A stretch of 64,000 nt of DNA from Rhynchospora pubera. Taxonomy: Eukaryota > Streptophyta > Magnoliopsida > Poales > Cyperaceae. The notes beneath the pieces are model-generated. The model had not been told where the DNA came from and did not search any database. It saw only the letters and a program-made list of their open reading frames with translations. A program made the position numbers and the translations under genes. The first letter of the stretch is position 1. The number at the start of each line of letters is the position of its first letter. Location: positions 79,129,676 to 79,193,675 of the forward strand of contig CM051460.1 of assembly GCA_028095005.1 (NCBI GenBank), in the 5' to 3' direction. Shown here piece after piece: positions 12,617 to 26,141 of this stretch.

Positions 12617-14134
12617 TCAGTCCCCTGAACGAATCGTACCTGAACTCACGAACAACTCAGGATAACGCTCTCTAATCGTGCTTTCCAGCTCCCAAGTTGC
12701 CTCTTTTTCTGAGTGCCGCCCCCACTGCACAAGTACTAGCTTAATGACTTTGGTTCTCAACCGCTGCTCTCTACTATCCAGAATTCTCATAGGTGCTTCC
12801 TCATAAGTTAAATTTTCACCAAGGTGCAGCTGAGAATAGTCCAATACATGAGATTGGTCACCAACAAACCGTCTCAGCTGTGACACATGAAAAACTGGGT
12901 GTATACGGTTCAATTCATCCGGCAGCTTCAACTTATAAGCAACTGCTCCCACTCTTTCTTCCACCGGAAAAGGTCCAACATACCGAGGACTTAGCTTTCC
13001 AGTCACACCGAATCTATACACTCCACGCATGGGAGAAACCTTCAGCCATACTCTTTCTCCATCCTTGTACTCAACCGGTCGCCTATGTACATCAGCATAC
13101 CGTTTTTGTCTATCTTGTGCTGCCTTGAGCCTACTCAGAACCACCTTTGTTTTCTCTGAATTTTCAGCCACTAACTCAGGTCCAGTTGGGACAAAATTGC
13201 CCCTGGGTTGCCACCATAACGGTGTACGGCATGGTTCCCCATACAACGCCTCATACGGCGGCATGCCAATGCTGGAATGAAAACTATTGTTGTATGCAAA
13301 CTCAGCCAAATACAAGTGATCAAGCCATGAGCCACCAAAACTCAATGCACACGCCCTCAACATGTCTTCCAGGGTTTGTATAGTGCGCTCCGACTGCCCA
13401 TCAGTTTGCGGGTGATGTGCCGAACTGAATTTCAGCTTTGTACCCATAGCCTCTTGAAAACTCTTCCAAAAATGAGATATAAACCGGCCATCTCTATCTG
13501 AAATTATCTCCTGTGGACAGCCATGGTACTTGTAAAAATTTCTGAGGAATATTTCAGCCAATTCCTTAGCCGCAATATCTGCCCGAATCGGTATGAAGCG
13601 GGCTAACTTGGTCAGCCGATCCACTATCACCCACACTGCCTCAATCCTTCCTTTTGTTTTTGGAAAACCAGATACAAAATCCATTGTAATAGACTCAAAT
13701 TTGCTCTTTGGCCGCCTCAAAGTCTGCAACAATCCCGCACTTTTCTTTCTATCGGCCTTTACTTGCTGACAGATTAAACACTTCTCAACAAATCGAGCCA
13801 CTTCTTTCTTCATGCCTGGCCACCAAAAATATTTTTTCAAGTCTTGATACATTTTCACCTCACCAGGATGTAAAGCATACCCTGATTCATGCGCCTCAGA
13901 CAAGATCAACGCCTTGATTCCCGCATCATTTGGCACACAAATGCGATTTCTGAACCGCAAAACACCGCTTTCATCTACACGGAACGGGGTCTCCTTCTCA
14001 GCTACTGCTCTTTCTTTGAATCTCTTGCAATTATCATCCATTACTTGGGCTACCTGAATTCTATCATGTAACTCAGGTTGTACCTCTATGGTAGCCAACA
14101 TTACCGTCATAAGTACGGGAGATGTAACACTCAC
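12617..14134 (-). pseudogene. Gypsy pol, downstream part (integrase and chromodomain)
   Basis: About 500 codons. An HHCC zinc module (ending CLICQQVK) is followed by an integrase core with TMDFVSGFP, then DRDGRF, then PQTDGQSERTIQ, which are the DDE landmarks. A GPFPVEERVG segment and HPVFHVSQLRR, conserved after plant gypsy integrases, follow. The last 50 residues resemble a chromodomain (EEAPMRILDSREQ, then LVQWGRHSEKEATWE). The frame begins only because the copia insertion cuts it off from the rest of pol at 24008. Counting through the duplicated ACTGT, the two halves are in the same frame, so pol was open when it was interrupted. Confidence 0.93.
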
Positions 14135-14137
14135 TGT

Positions 14138-15895
14138 TGTTAGAGATATGTCCTAGAAGCCAATCATATTTGGCTACTTCTATGGTTTTATGTTATGGAT
14201 GATTTTATATCATTTGTTCCTTGATTTATGTGTTGACAGTTCATTCAGGTTGAGGATCTGAATTATAGATCACTGTGATTCATTTAGTAGTAAATGACAA
14301 CAATAAATCTAAAGCGTCCATAATCTTGATAATTAACAAGGAACATTAATTATCAATAAGATTAGTATGCAAGTTAAGTGTTGATTAAGTTCTATAAATC
14401 ACAGGTTAAGAGTAACCAACTTAATTGCATATGTTTATGTTAATTGAACATAGTACAGGACATGACCCAACGAAATAAATATATGGATTGTGTTTTGGTG
14501 TCATTATTTATTTCGTTATGATTTTGATTCTAAGTTTGAGATATTTATCTTTTCCACATGAGGATAGGTTCAATAAATATCGTCTACCGCTGATTCCCGA
14601 TAAGGGCTGCTATGCGGACGTTATTTATGTTCTCTTGAATTGTGCGGGGAAAAGTTAAATAGTCAAGAAAACCGTATGTCCCTCATTAATTCACTTAGTG
14701 AGTGACGATATCTGTTTGGGCCCCTTGATGGAGATAGATTGTTTGCTAGCAACTGATACAATTATCTCTAGATCAAGAAACGTATAATCTGCAAGAATGA
14801 CACATTCCTATCTTGGATTATACGATGATATCGTGAGGCATAGGAATCAAAATAGAGATATACTTTTATTCTCTTATGCAGGATTGAAATATTGTAGCTG
14901 TACACTATTTATGCGAATTGGGAATCATAACGTGTTGCTAGATACCGCTTATGATTATTGGAATTAAATAGCGATTTAACTCCATGTCCAACGTAGCATA
15001 AATCCTCAAAGGGTCACACAGAATTGGTGTTTTAACCATGCTTGCATTATTTATTTATTTGTAATAATTGGTATTGCAAAATATGATGAGTTGATTAATT
15101 AATTAAATAGCGTTGTAGACCGTTATAATTAATTAAATCAAAGGGATCATATAGAAATAAATTAATGCATTATCTAATCCCTAAATAATTATTATTAAGT
15201 TAATAATTATTTATTTCAACACATATGCAAATTATAGGGCTTTAATTAAATAGTTAATTAAAGGCCCAATAGGGATTCAAATTGAGAGCAACAAGAGAGG
15301 CCATTTAATGATTGATTAAGTGGACCCATGAGGCAAAGCAATTGGCCCATAAAGGCCTTTATTGTGGCCGGCCATGCATGGAGGTAGGTGGGGTGGCAAT
15401 TTGGTAAATAGTTAGTGTGAGGTAGGTAGGGTTTGCACTCTATATAAGGATGTGTATGGTTGCAAATCCCCCTCTCTCTCTCTCCCACTAACCTAGCCGC
15501 CCCCTCCCTTGGTGTGCGCCTCCTCCCTCTCATCTCTCCCTATTGCTCATGTGTTGAACCCTCCATTCTTCCTCAAATAACTTGTTGATTTGCAAGAAGA
15601 TTGGGAAAGCTAGGGATTAGTCACATCCTCCAAGTTACTAGCATAACTTGTTGAGGATTTGGTTAATACCAAGTGGACTCGAGGTGATTCGACAAGGAGG
15701 CGGGAGCTAGACGCGAGCACAACCACCTACAACCTAGCCGGTTCGAGCCTCTTGATTACTACATCAAGAGAGGTATACCTTGAACCCTTCTCTATTGTGT
15801 GAATGGCTTAGTGCAAGATCCGTGTTTGTGCATGATTGTTTATGGCTAATTAGGAGTATTTAATCATAAAATGAAAATTATGCACTTAACTAACA
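14138..15895 (+). mobile_element. 5' LTR of the copia element
   Basis: A 1,758-bp LTR starting TGTTAGAGATATGTCC and ending ACTTAACTAACA. A TATATAAGG box at 15441-15449 is the probable promoter, followed by a CT-rich leader. I see only about five substitutions and two single-base indels against the 3' copy. This points to a recent insertion. Confidence 0.93.
15441..15449 (+). promoter_or_regulatory. TATA box in the copia 5' LTR
   Basis: TATATAAGG lies about 450 bp before the LTR end, in the position expected for the U3/R promoter. It is preceded by GGTAGGTAGGG and followed by a CT-rich tract. The same box is at 23550-23558 in the other LTR. Assignment is by sequence only. Confidence 0.6.
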
Positions 15896-17970
15896 GTGGT
15901 ATCAGAGCCAGGTTGTACTTAAGCTATTTTGACACTTAATTAAGAGAAATTGGCTAATTAACGGATTAGTAGAGATGATGCGTTTGTTTGCTGTCTGGAA
16001 ATGGTATTTTCTGTGTTGTTTCGCGTTTTTCGCTTTGATAAGTTCTCTGGAAGATCTTTCCATCTACATAAAAGTTGTAGATCTGTGGATTATGATTCTT
16101 TTGGCATTAGATTCACATTTTTCTGAATTAGTATAGATTTACTGTGAATAAAACGGCGACAGTGCGCAGAACCAGTTTTTGCTTGCACTGTCCTGTTTGA
16201 ATGGCTTGAAAGATTTATATTTTGAATATAAGTACCAGTGTTCTATGGCTAGATTTAAAGAGAACTTGAAGCTCTTTCTGAGCATGTAAATATTGTTGCA
16301 TGGCTCAGATTAATTTGTGGGTTTTCAAGTATGAAAAGGAAGAACTTGTCAGATCCAGTTTGTTGAGCAAATCGATTGTTCTAATAAACTGTACCAACTG
16401 AGAACTCCTTTAAAAATTCTGTTTAAATGGAGTTGTTCTATTTTGAGTTAGGATTCCAGGAAAATTAATTTCATAATTTTTCGTGGAAGTTAGGACCTTC
16501 AACTAGGTTAGAACTTTTCAATCGACTGTCTGTTCCAGTACAGAATTTGTTGATTGTTTAGTTTGTAACTCGAACCTTTTGAACTGAACTTGGTGGTTTT
16601 CTTTTCATAGATAGTTAGCCTATAGACTAAACTAGTTTTTCTATGTATATTGTATATATAAAAACTGATTAGAAGGTGGTCTAACAGACCAAATGGTTGA
16701 GAGGATAATCTGAAAGTCTCATAACGGTGTTTCGTGCACTTGTAAGAGATTTGTCATTTTTGATTCTCCCAGATGGTGTAAGATCTCTTCTTGAAATTTT
16801 TACTGGTAATCACAACTATGATAAGGAGCTTAAGTAATTTATTTGAGAATTTTTGGAGACCTAAAACCTCTGTTTTTATTGGATTCCATTAGTTACGTTT
16901 TTTTAATAAATTACTGTTTTTCTAAGTATTCAAATTAGTTGAAAATAATTAGAAAACTCCTTGTTTGATCTCCTTTCAGTTATGGGATGTTGAAAGAACT
17001 TTCTAAATGAATTTAAACAAGTTTGGTTGTTTAAAATTGAGGATTTGTACACGGAATTTACTTATAGCAAACGATACGCAAAGATGCTTGAAAATCGTTA
17101 ATTGGAAACAAAGTTCTTGTATGTGCTAACTTTGTTTTGTAGGTGGATAGTGGGTTTAGTATGGCTCAAGACTCAATGCCTTGTGGTTGTAATGAATGCA
17201 TGTGTGAATGTTTGTAATGCGGCCTTTGGTGCCATTAATTAATTAATTTGTTGATTAATTTTTGATGTAACTTGTGAGGCTTGCATGCCCCTAAGGTTAG
17301 GATGGGAATAGGATGTTTTCACATGTATTTTGCACCTTTATTTTATATAGGATTTAGATCCTTATAGAATTTAGTGGGAGGGCAAGAATTAGATTAGTTT
17401 TGCTCCATGGACGATGTGGCGAAACTAATGCAAGCGGGAGCCATACAAACCCACAACTATGAGATGCTTATGTGATTACTTTTGTTAGGTTAGGTATGGG
17501 TGTATGCTTACACGACCACCAAACAAAGTGTCATATGAATTGTTTGTCCCAAACTAAAACGAATAAGTTAAATCGCCCTCCTTCTCTCTATCCCCTTCAC
17601 GCCGATTGTCACTCATGGCGCGGTCCGCCCAAGCGGACGTCATGATTGCCAATTCGGTAGTCGGGGTGCAAATAGCTAAGATTTGCAAGGAGCAAATAGT
17701 GAGAAGTGACTTTTCGATGGACCCAACTAGAGTTTGGACATCGGGGCGAAGTTCGCTCATGCGAACCAAGAGTCATGGTAAGATGATTGGTTGGAGAACC
17801 TACCTTATCTAATCATTTTGGATGACGTGCCATAGCAGGTCCATTTTGATGAAAATAGGGGTCTTGGAAATCACTATACTTAGGGACTTTAAAAGTGTAG
17901 TGAAAGTTTTACTTTTGTTAAAACTAAAAACATAAAACTAATTGACCTTTAAATTCGATAATTGTTGTAG
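15896..17970 (+). other. Primer-binding site and long leader of the copia element
   Basis: TGGTATCAGAGCCAGGTT at 15897-15914 complements the 3' end of plant initiator tRNA-Met and primes minus-strand DNA. About 2 kb of leader follows before the gag start. The leader is A/T-rich and has no frame that resembles a protein. A 68-codon plus frame at 17606 and an opposing 71-codon frame overlap one another and are probably chance. Confidence 0.85.
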
Positions 17971-20900
17971 ATGTCTTCCTCCTCTTTAACGCTTCGTTCT
18001 CTTCTTGAGAAAGAGAAACTCGCCTTTAACGGTGCTAATTTCTTGGATTGGCACCGCAACCTAAGGCTTGCCTTTAGGTTTGAGAAAAGGGAGTACCTCC
18101 TCTCCACTCCGATTCCCTCTGCTCCTAAGGACACCGATCCAAAGGATAAGCAAGAGGAATATGAGAAGCACGTCAATGACGACATGGAGATGTCGGTCTT
18201 GATGGTTGCGGTCATGGAATCGGAACTCCAAAAGGAGTTCATCGATAGTGGTTATGGAGTGTTTGAAATGATCACTCGTCTCAAGAACATGTTCCAAACC
18301 AAGGCCCGCACCGAAAGGGCCCGTCTCATCAAGGCCGTCGCCAACACTCGCTTGGCGGAGGGTCATGAAGTCGGGCCACACGTCATGAAGATGGCGGGGT
18401 TGTTTCGGCAGCTTGAAAAGCTTGATACGCCCTTTCCTACGGGTGCGATTCAAGATTTCATTCTCAACTCCCTCCCTCCAAGCTTCACCGGTTTTGTTGT
18501 GAACTACCGGATGAATGGCATGGACAAGAGCATGGATGATCTTCAAAACATGCTCGTTGAGACGGAGGATAGTCTCAAGAAGGAGAAGGGCCCAAAGGAT
18601 GTTCTTGCCGTGAGTGACAAGAGCAAGAAGATCAAGAAGCGAGGCCGTAAAGCCAAGAAGGGCAAAGGCCCGGTGACGCCCCAAGGTTCGGCCAAGGGTG
18701 CTCCCGTGGGTTCCAAGAAGAAGAAGAACCCGGCCACTCCCGAGACCGTTTGCTACTATTGTAGCAACAAGGGTCATTGGAGGAGAAACTGTCCCAAGTA
18801 CCTTGCCGACAAGAAGGCGGGAACCGTCCAACCTTCTTCTTCAGGTATATTTGTCATCGAAACCCTTCTCGCTACCTCTAACACCGATTGGGTATTCGAT
18901 ACCGGTTCGTGTGCTCACATTTGTCGAAATGTGCAGGTCCTAAAGAATAGGAGGCGGCTCGAGAAAGGTGAAGTTCAACTCCGCGTCGGGAATGGCACGT
19001 GCATCTCCGCTATGGCCATTGGGAGCGTGGATTTAACTTTACCTTCCGGTTTTGTGTTGGAACTAAAAGATGTATTTTTGGTTCCCTCTATCACTCGAAA
19101 CATTATCTCTATCTCTTGTTTGGACATGGATGGTTTTGATGTTGTAATAAAGAACAAGTTGTTGACCTTGTTTCGAAATGATGTTCGTTTTTGTGATGCA
19201 CATTTATTGAATGGTCTTTATGTGCTTGATTCTAGCGGACTTATCTTGAGTGTTGAGAATGACAATAGGAAACGTAAGATTTCACATGAGAATGCAACTT
19301 TGATGTGGCATTGCCGCTTAGGTCATATCAATGAGAAACGCATCAAGAGATTACAAACCGTTGGTCTCTTGGATCAATTTGCTTTCGAGCCAATTGACAC
19401 ATGCGAATCTTGTTTGATGGGAAAGATGACCAAAGCGCCTTTTCCTAACAAAGGAACAAGGGCAAATGACTTATTAGACCTTGTACATACCGATGTATGC
19501 GGACCTATGAGCATTTGTGCGCGTGGTGGTTATTCATACTTCATCACATTCACCGATGATCATAGTAGATACGGGTATATCTACTTGATGCGTCACAAAT
19601 CCGAATCCTTTGACAAGTTCAAAGAATTTAAGAATGAAGTTGAGAACCAACTTGGTCGAAAGATCAAGGTCTTACGATCCGATCGAGGTGGTGAGTACTT
19701 GAGCCATGAGTTTGGTAACTATCTAAAGGAGTGTGGAATCGTTCCACAACTCACTCCACCCGGAACACCACAATGGAATGGTGTATCCGAAAGGAGGAAT
19801 CGAACTTTGCTTGACATGGTTCGATCAATGATGAGCCAAGCCGATTTGCCTATGTCCTTTTGGGGATACGCCCTTGAAACCGCAACTTTTACATTAAACC
19901 GTGTTCCATCAAAGTCCGTTGAGAAGACGCCCTATGAGCTTTGGTTTAAGAAGAAACCAAGCATGTCGTTTCTCAAGATTTGGGGTTGTGAAGCTTATGT
20001 GAAAAGGCTAGTGAGCGATAAGCTTGGACCCAAATCGGACAAATGTCATTTCGTAGGATACCCTAAGGAAACGAAGGGTTACTACTTCTATAATCGCAAC
20101 GAGAACAAGATAGTTGTTGCTCGTTATGGTGTGTTCTTGGAGAAAGAATTTCTCTCAAGAAGAAGTAGTGGGAGCAACGTGGTGATTGAAGAAATTCAAG
20201 AACCGCAACAACAAAGCATGCCTCAAGTAGGCAATGTAGTTGTTCCCAATATGGTGCCAAATGAGGTTGCACAAAATATGGATGCACCGAATGAGATTGT
20301 AGCCGAACCCATTCCACAAGTAGTTGTGGAAGAAGAGGTTCACGAACAAGCTCCCTCAAATGAAAACTCAAACATATCGCGAGTCGATGATGTTGAGGAA
20401 GCACCTTCACTTGAAGTTCAAGAACAAAGTCCACAAACCGTTGTGGAACAAGTTCAAGAACCTCAAACTTCTACCCTACGAAGATCGGCAAGGCCAAGTC
20501 GTCCACCTATAAGATATTTAGGTTTGCACGACGTTCTCGTCATGGAGAACGATGAGCCTTTGACCATTGATGACATGAGAAAGAAACCCGACTCCAAGGA
20601 ATGGCTAAAAGCCATGGAATCCGAAATGCAATCCATGTATGACAACAAGGTATGGACCTTGGTTGACCTTCCCAACGGAGTAAAACCCGTTGAGAACAAA
20701 TGGATCTTTAAGAGAAAGGTCGACATGGATGGCAACTTGACCATTTACAAAGCACGACTTGTAGCGAAAGGGTACAAGCAAATTCATGGTATTGACTATG
20801 AAGAAACCTTCTCGCCCGTCGTCATGTTCAAGTCAATTCGGATCATGTTAGCAATTGCCGCATTCTATGATTATGAGATTTGGCAAATGGATGTCAAAAC

Positions 20901-22134
20901 CGCCTTCCTAAATGGAAATTTGGAAGAGGATGTGTATATGACACAACCCGAGTGTTTTGTGGATCCAAAGAATGCTAACAAAGTATGCAAGCTTCAACGA
21001 TCCATTTATGGATTGAAGCAAGCATCAAGGAGTTGAAACAAGCGCTTTGATGAGGAAGTCAAGAAATTGAACTTCTCTCAAAGTGAAAAGGAACCTTGTG
21101 TCTACAAGAGGTTTAGTGGGAGCGTGGTTGTATTTCTTGTTCTATATGTTGACGATATACTCTTGATCGGGAATGATATTCCCGAATTGAATGCAGTCAA
21201 GGATTCATTGAAGAAAGTGTTCTCAATGAAAGACTTGGGCGAAGCCGCCTACATCCTAGGAATCAAGATCTATAGAGATAGATCAAAGAGGATGTTAGGT
21301 TTGAGCCAAGATGCATATATTGACAAGGTGTTGCAAAAACACAACATGGCGAATTCCAAGAAGGGATTCTTGCCTATGTCACATGGCATTTACTTGAGCA
21401 AGACTCAAGGTCCGACAACGGAGACAGATCGGGAGTACATGAAGCGATTCAAGTATCCATCTGTAGTCGGATCGATTATGTATGCCATGCTATGCACTCG
21501 CCCCGATGTGGCACATCCGATTAGCGTGACTAGTCGATACCAAGCCAACCCGGGCATGGCACATTGGACCGCAGTCAAGAATATCCTCAAGTATCTCAAG
21601 AGAACCAAGGAGAGCATTCTCGTTTACGGTGGAGACCAAGAGCTCGTTGTAACTGGTTACACCGATGCTAGTTTCCAAACCGATCGAGATGACTCCAAAT
21701 CACAGTCCGGCTTTGTATTTCTGCTTAATGGTGGTGCCGTAAGTTGGAAGAGTTCCAAGCAAGATACTACGGCCGATTCCGTCACCGAAGCGGAATACTT
21801 AGCGGCTGGCGAAGCAGCAAAAGAGGCCGTATGGATCAAGGAGTTCTTGACCGAGCTAGAGGTGGTTCCAAGCATCTCGGGTCCAGTGGATATCTACTGC
21901 GACAATACGGGAGCCATAGCTCAGTCCAAGGAGCCTAGGTCTCACAAGAAGACTAGGCACATTCTACGACGATTCCATCTCATCTGTCAGTTGGTCAATG
22001 ACGGATGGGTCAAGGTCAAGAAGGTGGACGGTGCCGCGAACACAGCGGACCCTCTGACAAAGCCTTTGTCTCGAGCCGCGCATGAGTTGCATGTTGCATC
22101 CATGGGGATTAGGCGTATGCCTGATTGGCTTTGA
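17971..22134 (+). pseudogene. Copia gag-pol polyprotein with one premature stop
   Basis: The frame runs from ATG 17971 to TGA 22134, broken by one in-frame TGA at 21034-21036. Gag fills about the first 250 residues; a CCHC knuckle (CYYCSNKGHWRRNC) is at residues 261-274. The aspartic protease motif DTG is at residue 310. The integrase has its HHCC module (WHCRLGH, then CESCLMGK) and catalytic landmarks HTDVCGP, RSDRGGEY and NGVSERRNR. RT follows (WIFKRKVD, QMDVKTAFLNG), the stop falls within RT soon after YGLKQASR, and the catalytic YVDD lies beyond it at 21145-21156. RNase H is near the end (TGYTDASF, DSVTEAEY). As read, no functional RT can be made. I see no other break. Confidence 0.95.
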
Positions 22135-22246
22135 GTTGTATCTTTTATTTAGGCGTTAGTATGAGACATGTATATTTGGATATTACATTGAGTACTATAC
22201 ACTGGCTAGAAGTCACTATTGATTGACTCTAGGCCAAGTGGGAGAT

Positions 22247-24003
22247 TGTTAGAGATATGTCCTAGAAGCCAATCATATTTGGCTACTTCTATGGTTTTAT
22301 GTTATGGATGATTTTATATCATTTGTTCCTTGATTTATGTGTTGACAGTTCATTCAGGTTGAGGATCTGAATTATAGATCACTGTGATTCATTTAGTAGT
22401 AAATGACAACAATAAATCTAAAGCGTCCATAATCTTGATAATTAACAAGGAACATTAATTATCAATAAGATTAGTATGCAAGTTAAGTGTTGATTAAGTT
22501 CTATAAATCACAGGTTAAGAGTAACCAACTTAATTGCATATGTTTATGTTAATTGAACATAGTACAGGACATGACCCAACGAAATAAATATATGGATTGT
22601 GTTTTGGTGTCATTATTTATTTCGTTATGATTTTGATTCTAAGTTTGAGATATTTATCTTTTCCACATGAGGATAGGTTCAATAAATATCGTCTACCGCT
22701 GATTCCCGATAAGGGCTGCTATGCGGACGTTATTTATGTTCTCTTGAATTGTGCGGGGAAAAGTTAAATAGTCAAGAAAACCGTATGTCCCTCATTAATT
22801 CACTTAGTGAGTGACGATATCTGTTTGGACCCCTTGATGGAGATAGATTGTTTGCTAGCAACTGATACAATTATCTCTAGATCAAGAAACGTATAATCTG
22901 CAAGAATGACACATTCCTATCTTGGATTATACGATGATATCGTGAGGCATAGGAATCAAAATAGAGATATACTTTTATTCTCTTATGCAGGATTGAAATA
23001 TTGTAGCTGTACACTATTTATGCGAATTGGGAATCATAACGTGTTGCTAGATACCGCTTATGATTATTGGAATTAAATAGCGATTTAACTCCATGTCCAA
23101 CGTAGCATAAATCCTCAAAGGGTCACACAGAATTGGTGTTTTAACCATGCTTGCATTATTTATTTATTTGTAATAATTGGTATTGCAAAATATGATGAGT
23201 TGATTAATTAATTAAATAGCGTTGTAGACCGTTATAATTAATTAAATCAAAGGGATCATATAGAAATAAATTAATGCATTATCTAATCCCTAAATAATTA
23301 TTATTAAGTTAATAATTATTTATTTCAACACATATGCAAATTATAGGGCTTTAATTAAATAATTAATTAAAGGCCCAATAGGGATCCAAATTGAGAGCAA
23401 CAAGAGAGGCCATTTAATGATTGATTAAGTGGACCCATGAGGCAAAGCAATTGGCCCATAAAGGCCTTTATTGTGGCCGGCCATGCATGGAGGTAGGTGG
23501 GGTGGCAATTTGGTAAATAGTTAGTGTGAGGTAGGTAGGGTTTGCACTCTATATAAGGATGTGTATGGTTGCAAATCCCCCCCTCTCTCTCTCCCACTAA
23601 CCTAGCCGCCCCTCCCTTGGTGTGCGCCTCCTCCCTCTCATCTCTCCCTATTGCTCATGTGTTGAGCCCTCCATTCTTCCTCAAATAACTTGTTGATTTG
23701 CAAGAAGATTGGGAAAGCTAGGGATTAGTCACATCCTCCAAGTTACTAGCATAACTTGTTGAGGATTTGGTTAATACCAAGTGGACTCGAGGTGATTCGA
23801 CAAGGAGGCGGGAGCTAGACGCGAGCACAACCACCTACAACCTTGCCGGTTCGAGCCTCTTGATTACTACATCAAGAGAGGTATACCTTGAACCCTTCTC
23901 TATTGTGTGAATGGCTTAGTGCAAGATCCGTGTTTGTGCATGATTGTTTATGGCTAATTAGGAGTATTTAATCATAAAATGAAAATTATGCACTTAACTA
24001 ACA
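22247..24003 (+). mobile_element. 3' LTR of the copia element
   Basis: A 1,757-bp LTR preceded by the polypurine tract AAGTGGGAGAT and followed directly by the target duplication ACTGT. It is nearly identical to the 5' LTR. The frame at 23367-23597 is its CT-rich leader read backwards and is not a gene. Confidence 0.93.
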
Positions 24004-26135
24004 ACTGTTTGGACCCGGCTCAACATCCGTTGCCCGAGTTCCTGTGATACTCCAACCTGCAACTCCATACGCCTCATTTCCTCAAGCAATCTTGGTTCTT
24101 GTGTTAATAAAGTCACCGCATTCATTCGACTCTTCCTACTCAATGCATCAGCCACCAAATTAGCCTTACCGGCATGATACAATATCTCCAAATCATAATC
24201 TTTCATAAGTTCTAGCCAACGCCTTTGCCTCAGGTTCAATTCTTTTTGTGTGAAGATATATTTCAAACTCTGATGGTCTGTATAGATTTTACACTTAACT
24301 CCATACAAGTAATGCCGCCAAATTTTAAGTGCAAAGATGACAGCCGCTAGCTCCAAATCGTGGGTCGGATAATTCTGCTCATGCGGCCTCAACTGCCTTG
24401 ATGCATAGGCTATTACATGCTTTTCTTGCATCAACACACATCCCAAACCCGACTTGGAGGCATCAGTAAATACATCATACTCTCGGCCTGAAATCGGCAT
24501 AGCAAGGACCGGCGCTGTCACAAGCCGATTTTTCAACTCTTGGAAACTTTTCTCTTGCCTTTCTTCCCATACAAACTTTACTCCTTTATGCAACAACTCT
24601 GTCAGTGGCTTGGCAATTTGAGAGAAACCAGCTACAAATCGCCTATAGTACCCCGCCAAACCCAAGAAACTTCTTATCTCACTCACCGATTTCGGTTGGC
24701 TCCATTCAGTCACTACCTGTACTTTTGATGGGTCCACAGCCAATCCTTCTCCAGAAATTACATGGCCTAAAAATACCACCTTATTTAGCCAAAATTCACA
24801 CTTAGAAAATTTACCATACAGCTTGCACTCTCTCAGCCTGCTCAATACAATCCTGAGATGTTTAGCATGCTCTTCAATTGATCGGGAGTAAATCAAAATG
24901 TCATCAATAAAAACCACAACAAAGGCATCCAGAAATTCTCTAAACACCCGATTCATAAGATCCATGAATGCAGCTGGTGCATTCGTCAAGCCAAACGGCA
25001 TAACCAGAAACTCATAGTGCCCGTACCTAGTACGAAATGCCGTCTTCTCAACATCACTGGGGCGTATCTTAAGCTGGTGATAGCCCGTTCTCAAATCAAT
25101 CTTAGAATACACCGATGATCCTTGCAGTTGATCAAACAGATCATCAATGCGGGGCAAAGGATAGCGGTTTTTCACCGTCACCTTGTTTAACTCACGATAG
25201 TCAATGCATAACCGCAAGGTACCGTCTTTCTTTCTTACAAACAACACTGGGGCTCCCCACGGTGAACTGCTGGGTCTAATGAAATCCTTTGCCAATAACT
25301 CTTCTAATTGCACTTTCAACTCTTTCATTTCAGCTGGGGCCATCCGATATGGGGTCTTGGATATTGGAGTGGTACCCGGCAGCAACTCAATGTCGAATTC
25401 CACTTCTCTATCAGGTGGTACTCCAGCTATCTCATCAGGGAACACATCTTTAAACTCTTTCACCACAGCAATAGTATCAATACTTGCTTTTTCTTCAACC
25501 GCTTCGCCAATAACGGCAGCCAAATATGCGTCACACCCGGCCTGAACCAGGTTACACGCTTCCACCGCTGAAATAATTATCATAGGGTCTCCAATAGCTT
25601 TGCATTTAAATACACAAGGGACTGGATTACCCGCTTGAAATCGAACCAGCCGCTTTGCACAATCTATCATAGCATGATGCCGAGTCAGCCAATCAAAATC
25701 GAGTAGTGCATCATACCCGGCTATGTCCAAAACTAACATGTCAGCTTCCAAATCACGCCCATTTATCATCACCTTAAGTCCCTTACAACATTGCAACACC
25801 TCTTTAAAATAACCAAGTGGAGTCTGAACACTAAGAGCTCTCTCTTGCGACTTAGTCGGCCAGCCGCAACTCTCCACGAAATCCCTCGCCACGACCGAAT
25901 GACTACACCCCGTATCGAACAACACAAAAGCCCTCTGACCTGAAATAAAAACATTACCTGTCATAAGTTCGGTGGGTGCAGTAGAACTTGGGTCATCTTC
26001 TTGTTGTGCCTCTTCGGATTCTTCTGGAATCACTTCCACAGCATGGACGGCCACACGACCGCCCGTTCTGCCACCCCGCCATGCAGGGTTTCCACGCCCT
26101 CTACCCGCCATACCAAAGGCAGGTCCTCCTCTCAC
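23994..26135 (-). pseudogene. Gypsy pol, upstream part (protease, RT, RNase H)
   Basis: About 700 codons carrying a retropepsin (LFDTGCSHSVV), then RT (LRLCIDYRELNKVTVKNRYP, with the catalytic pair in VVFIDDILIYSRS), then RNase H (YDVFTDASKSGLGCVL) and a connection region (YHAGKANLVADALSR). It is in the same frame as gag but separated from it by a TAA at 26142-26144. There is no ATG at the true junction, so translation would need stop readthrough or ancestral fusion. Downstream it runs into the copia LTR at 24003, which cuts off the integrase now at 12617-14134. Only the last few residues are copia sequence. Confidence 0.93.
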
Positions 26136-26141
26136 AATTCC

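Larger units (their letters stand above)
14138..24003 (+). mobile_element. Ty1/copia retrotransposon inserted in gypsy pol
   Basis: A 9,866-bp element with near-identical LTRs (14138-15895 and 22247-24003), TG/CA tips and a perfect 5-bp duplication ACTGT at 14133-14137 and 24004-24008. A primer site for initiator tRNA-Met follows the left LTR, and AAGTGGGAGAT before the right LTR is the polypurine tract. Gene order is gag, protease, integrase, RT, RNase H, as in copia. LTR size near 1.75 kb and the gag sequence suggest the Angela/BARE group; this is inference. It lies opposite to the gypsy element's orientation and is the youngest of the three. Confidence 0.95.

Noticed and set aside
18061..18831. 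256-codon minus-strand frame over copia gag
   Set aside because: It is the shadow of the gag frame on the other strand, which has clear gag and zinc-knuckle features.
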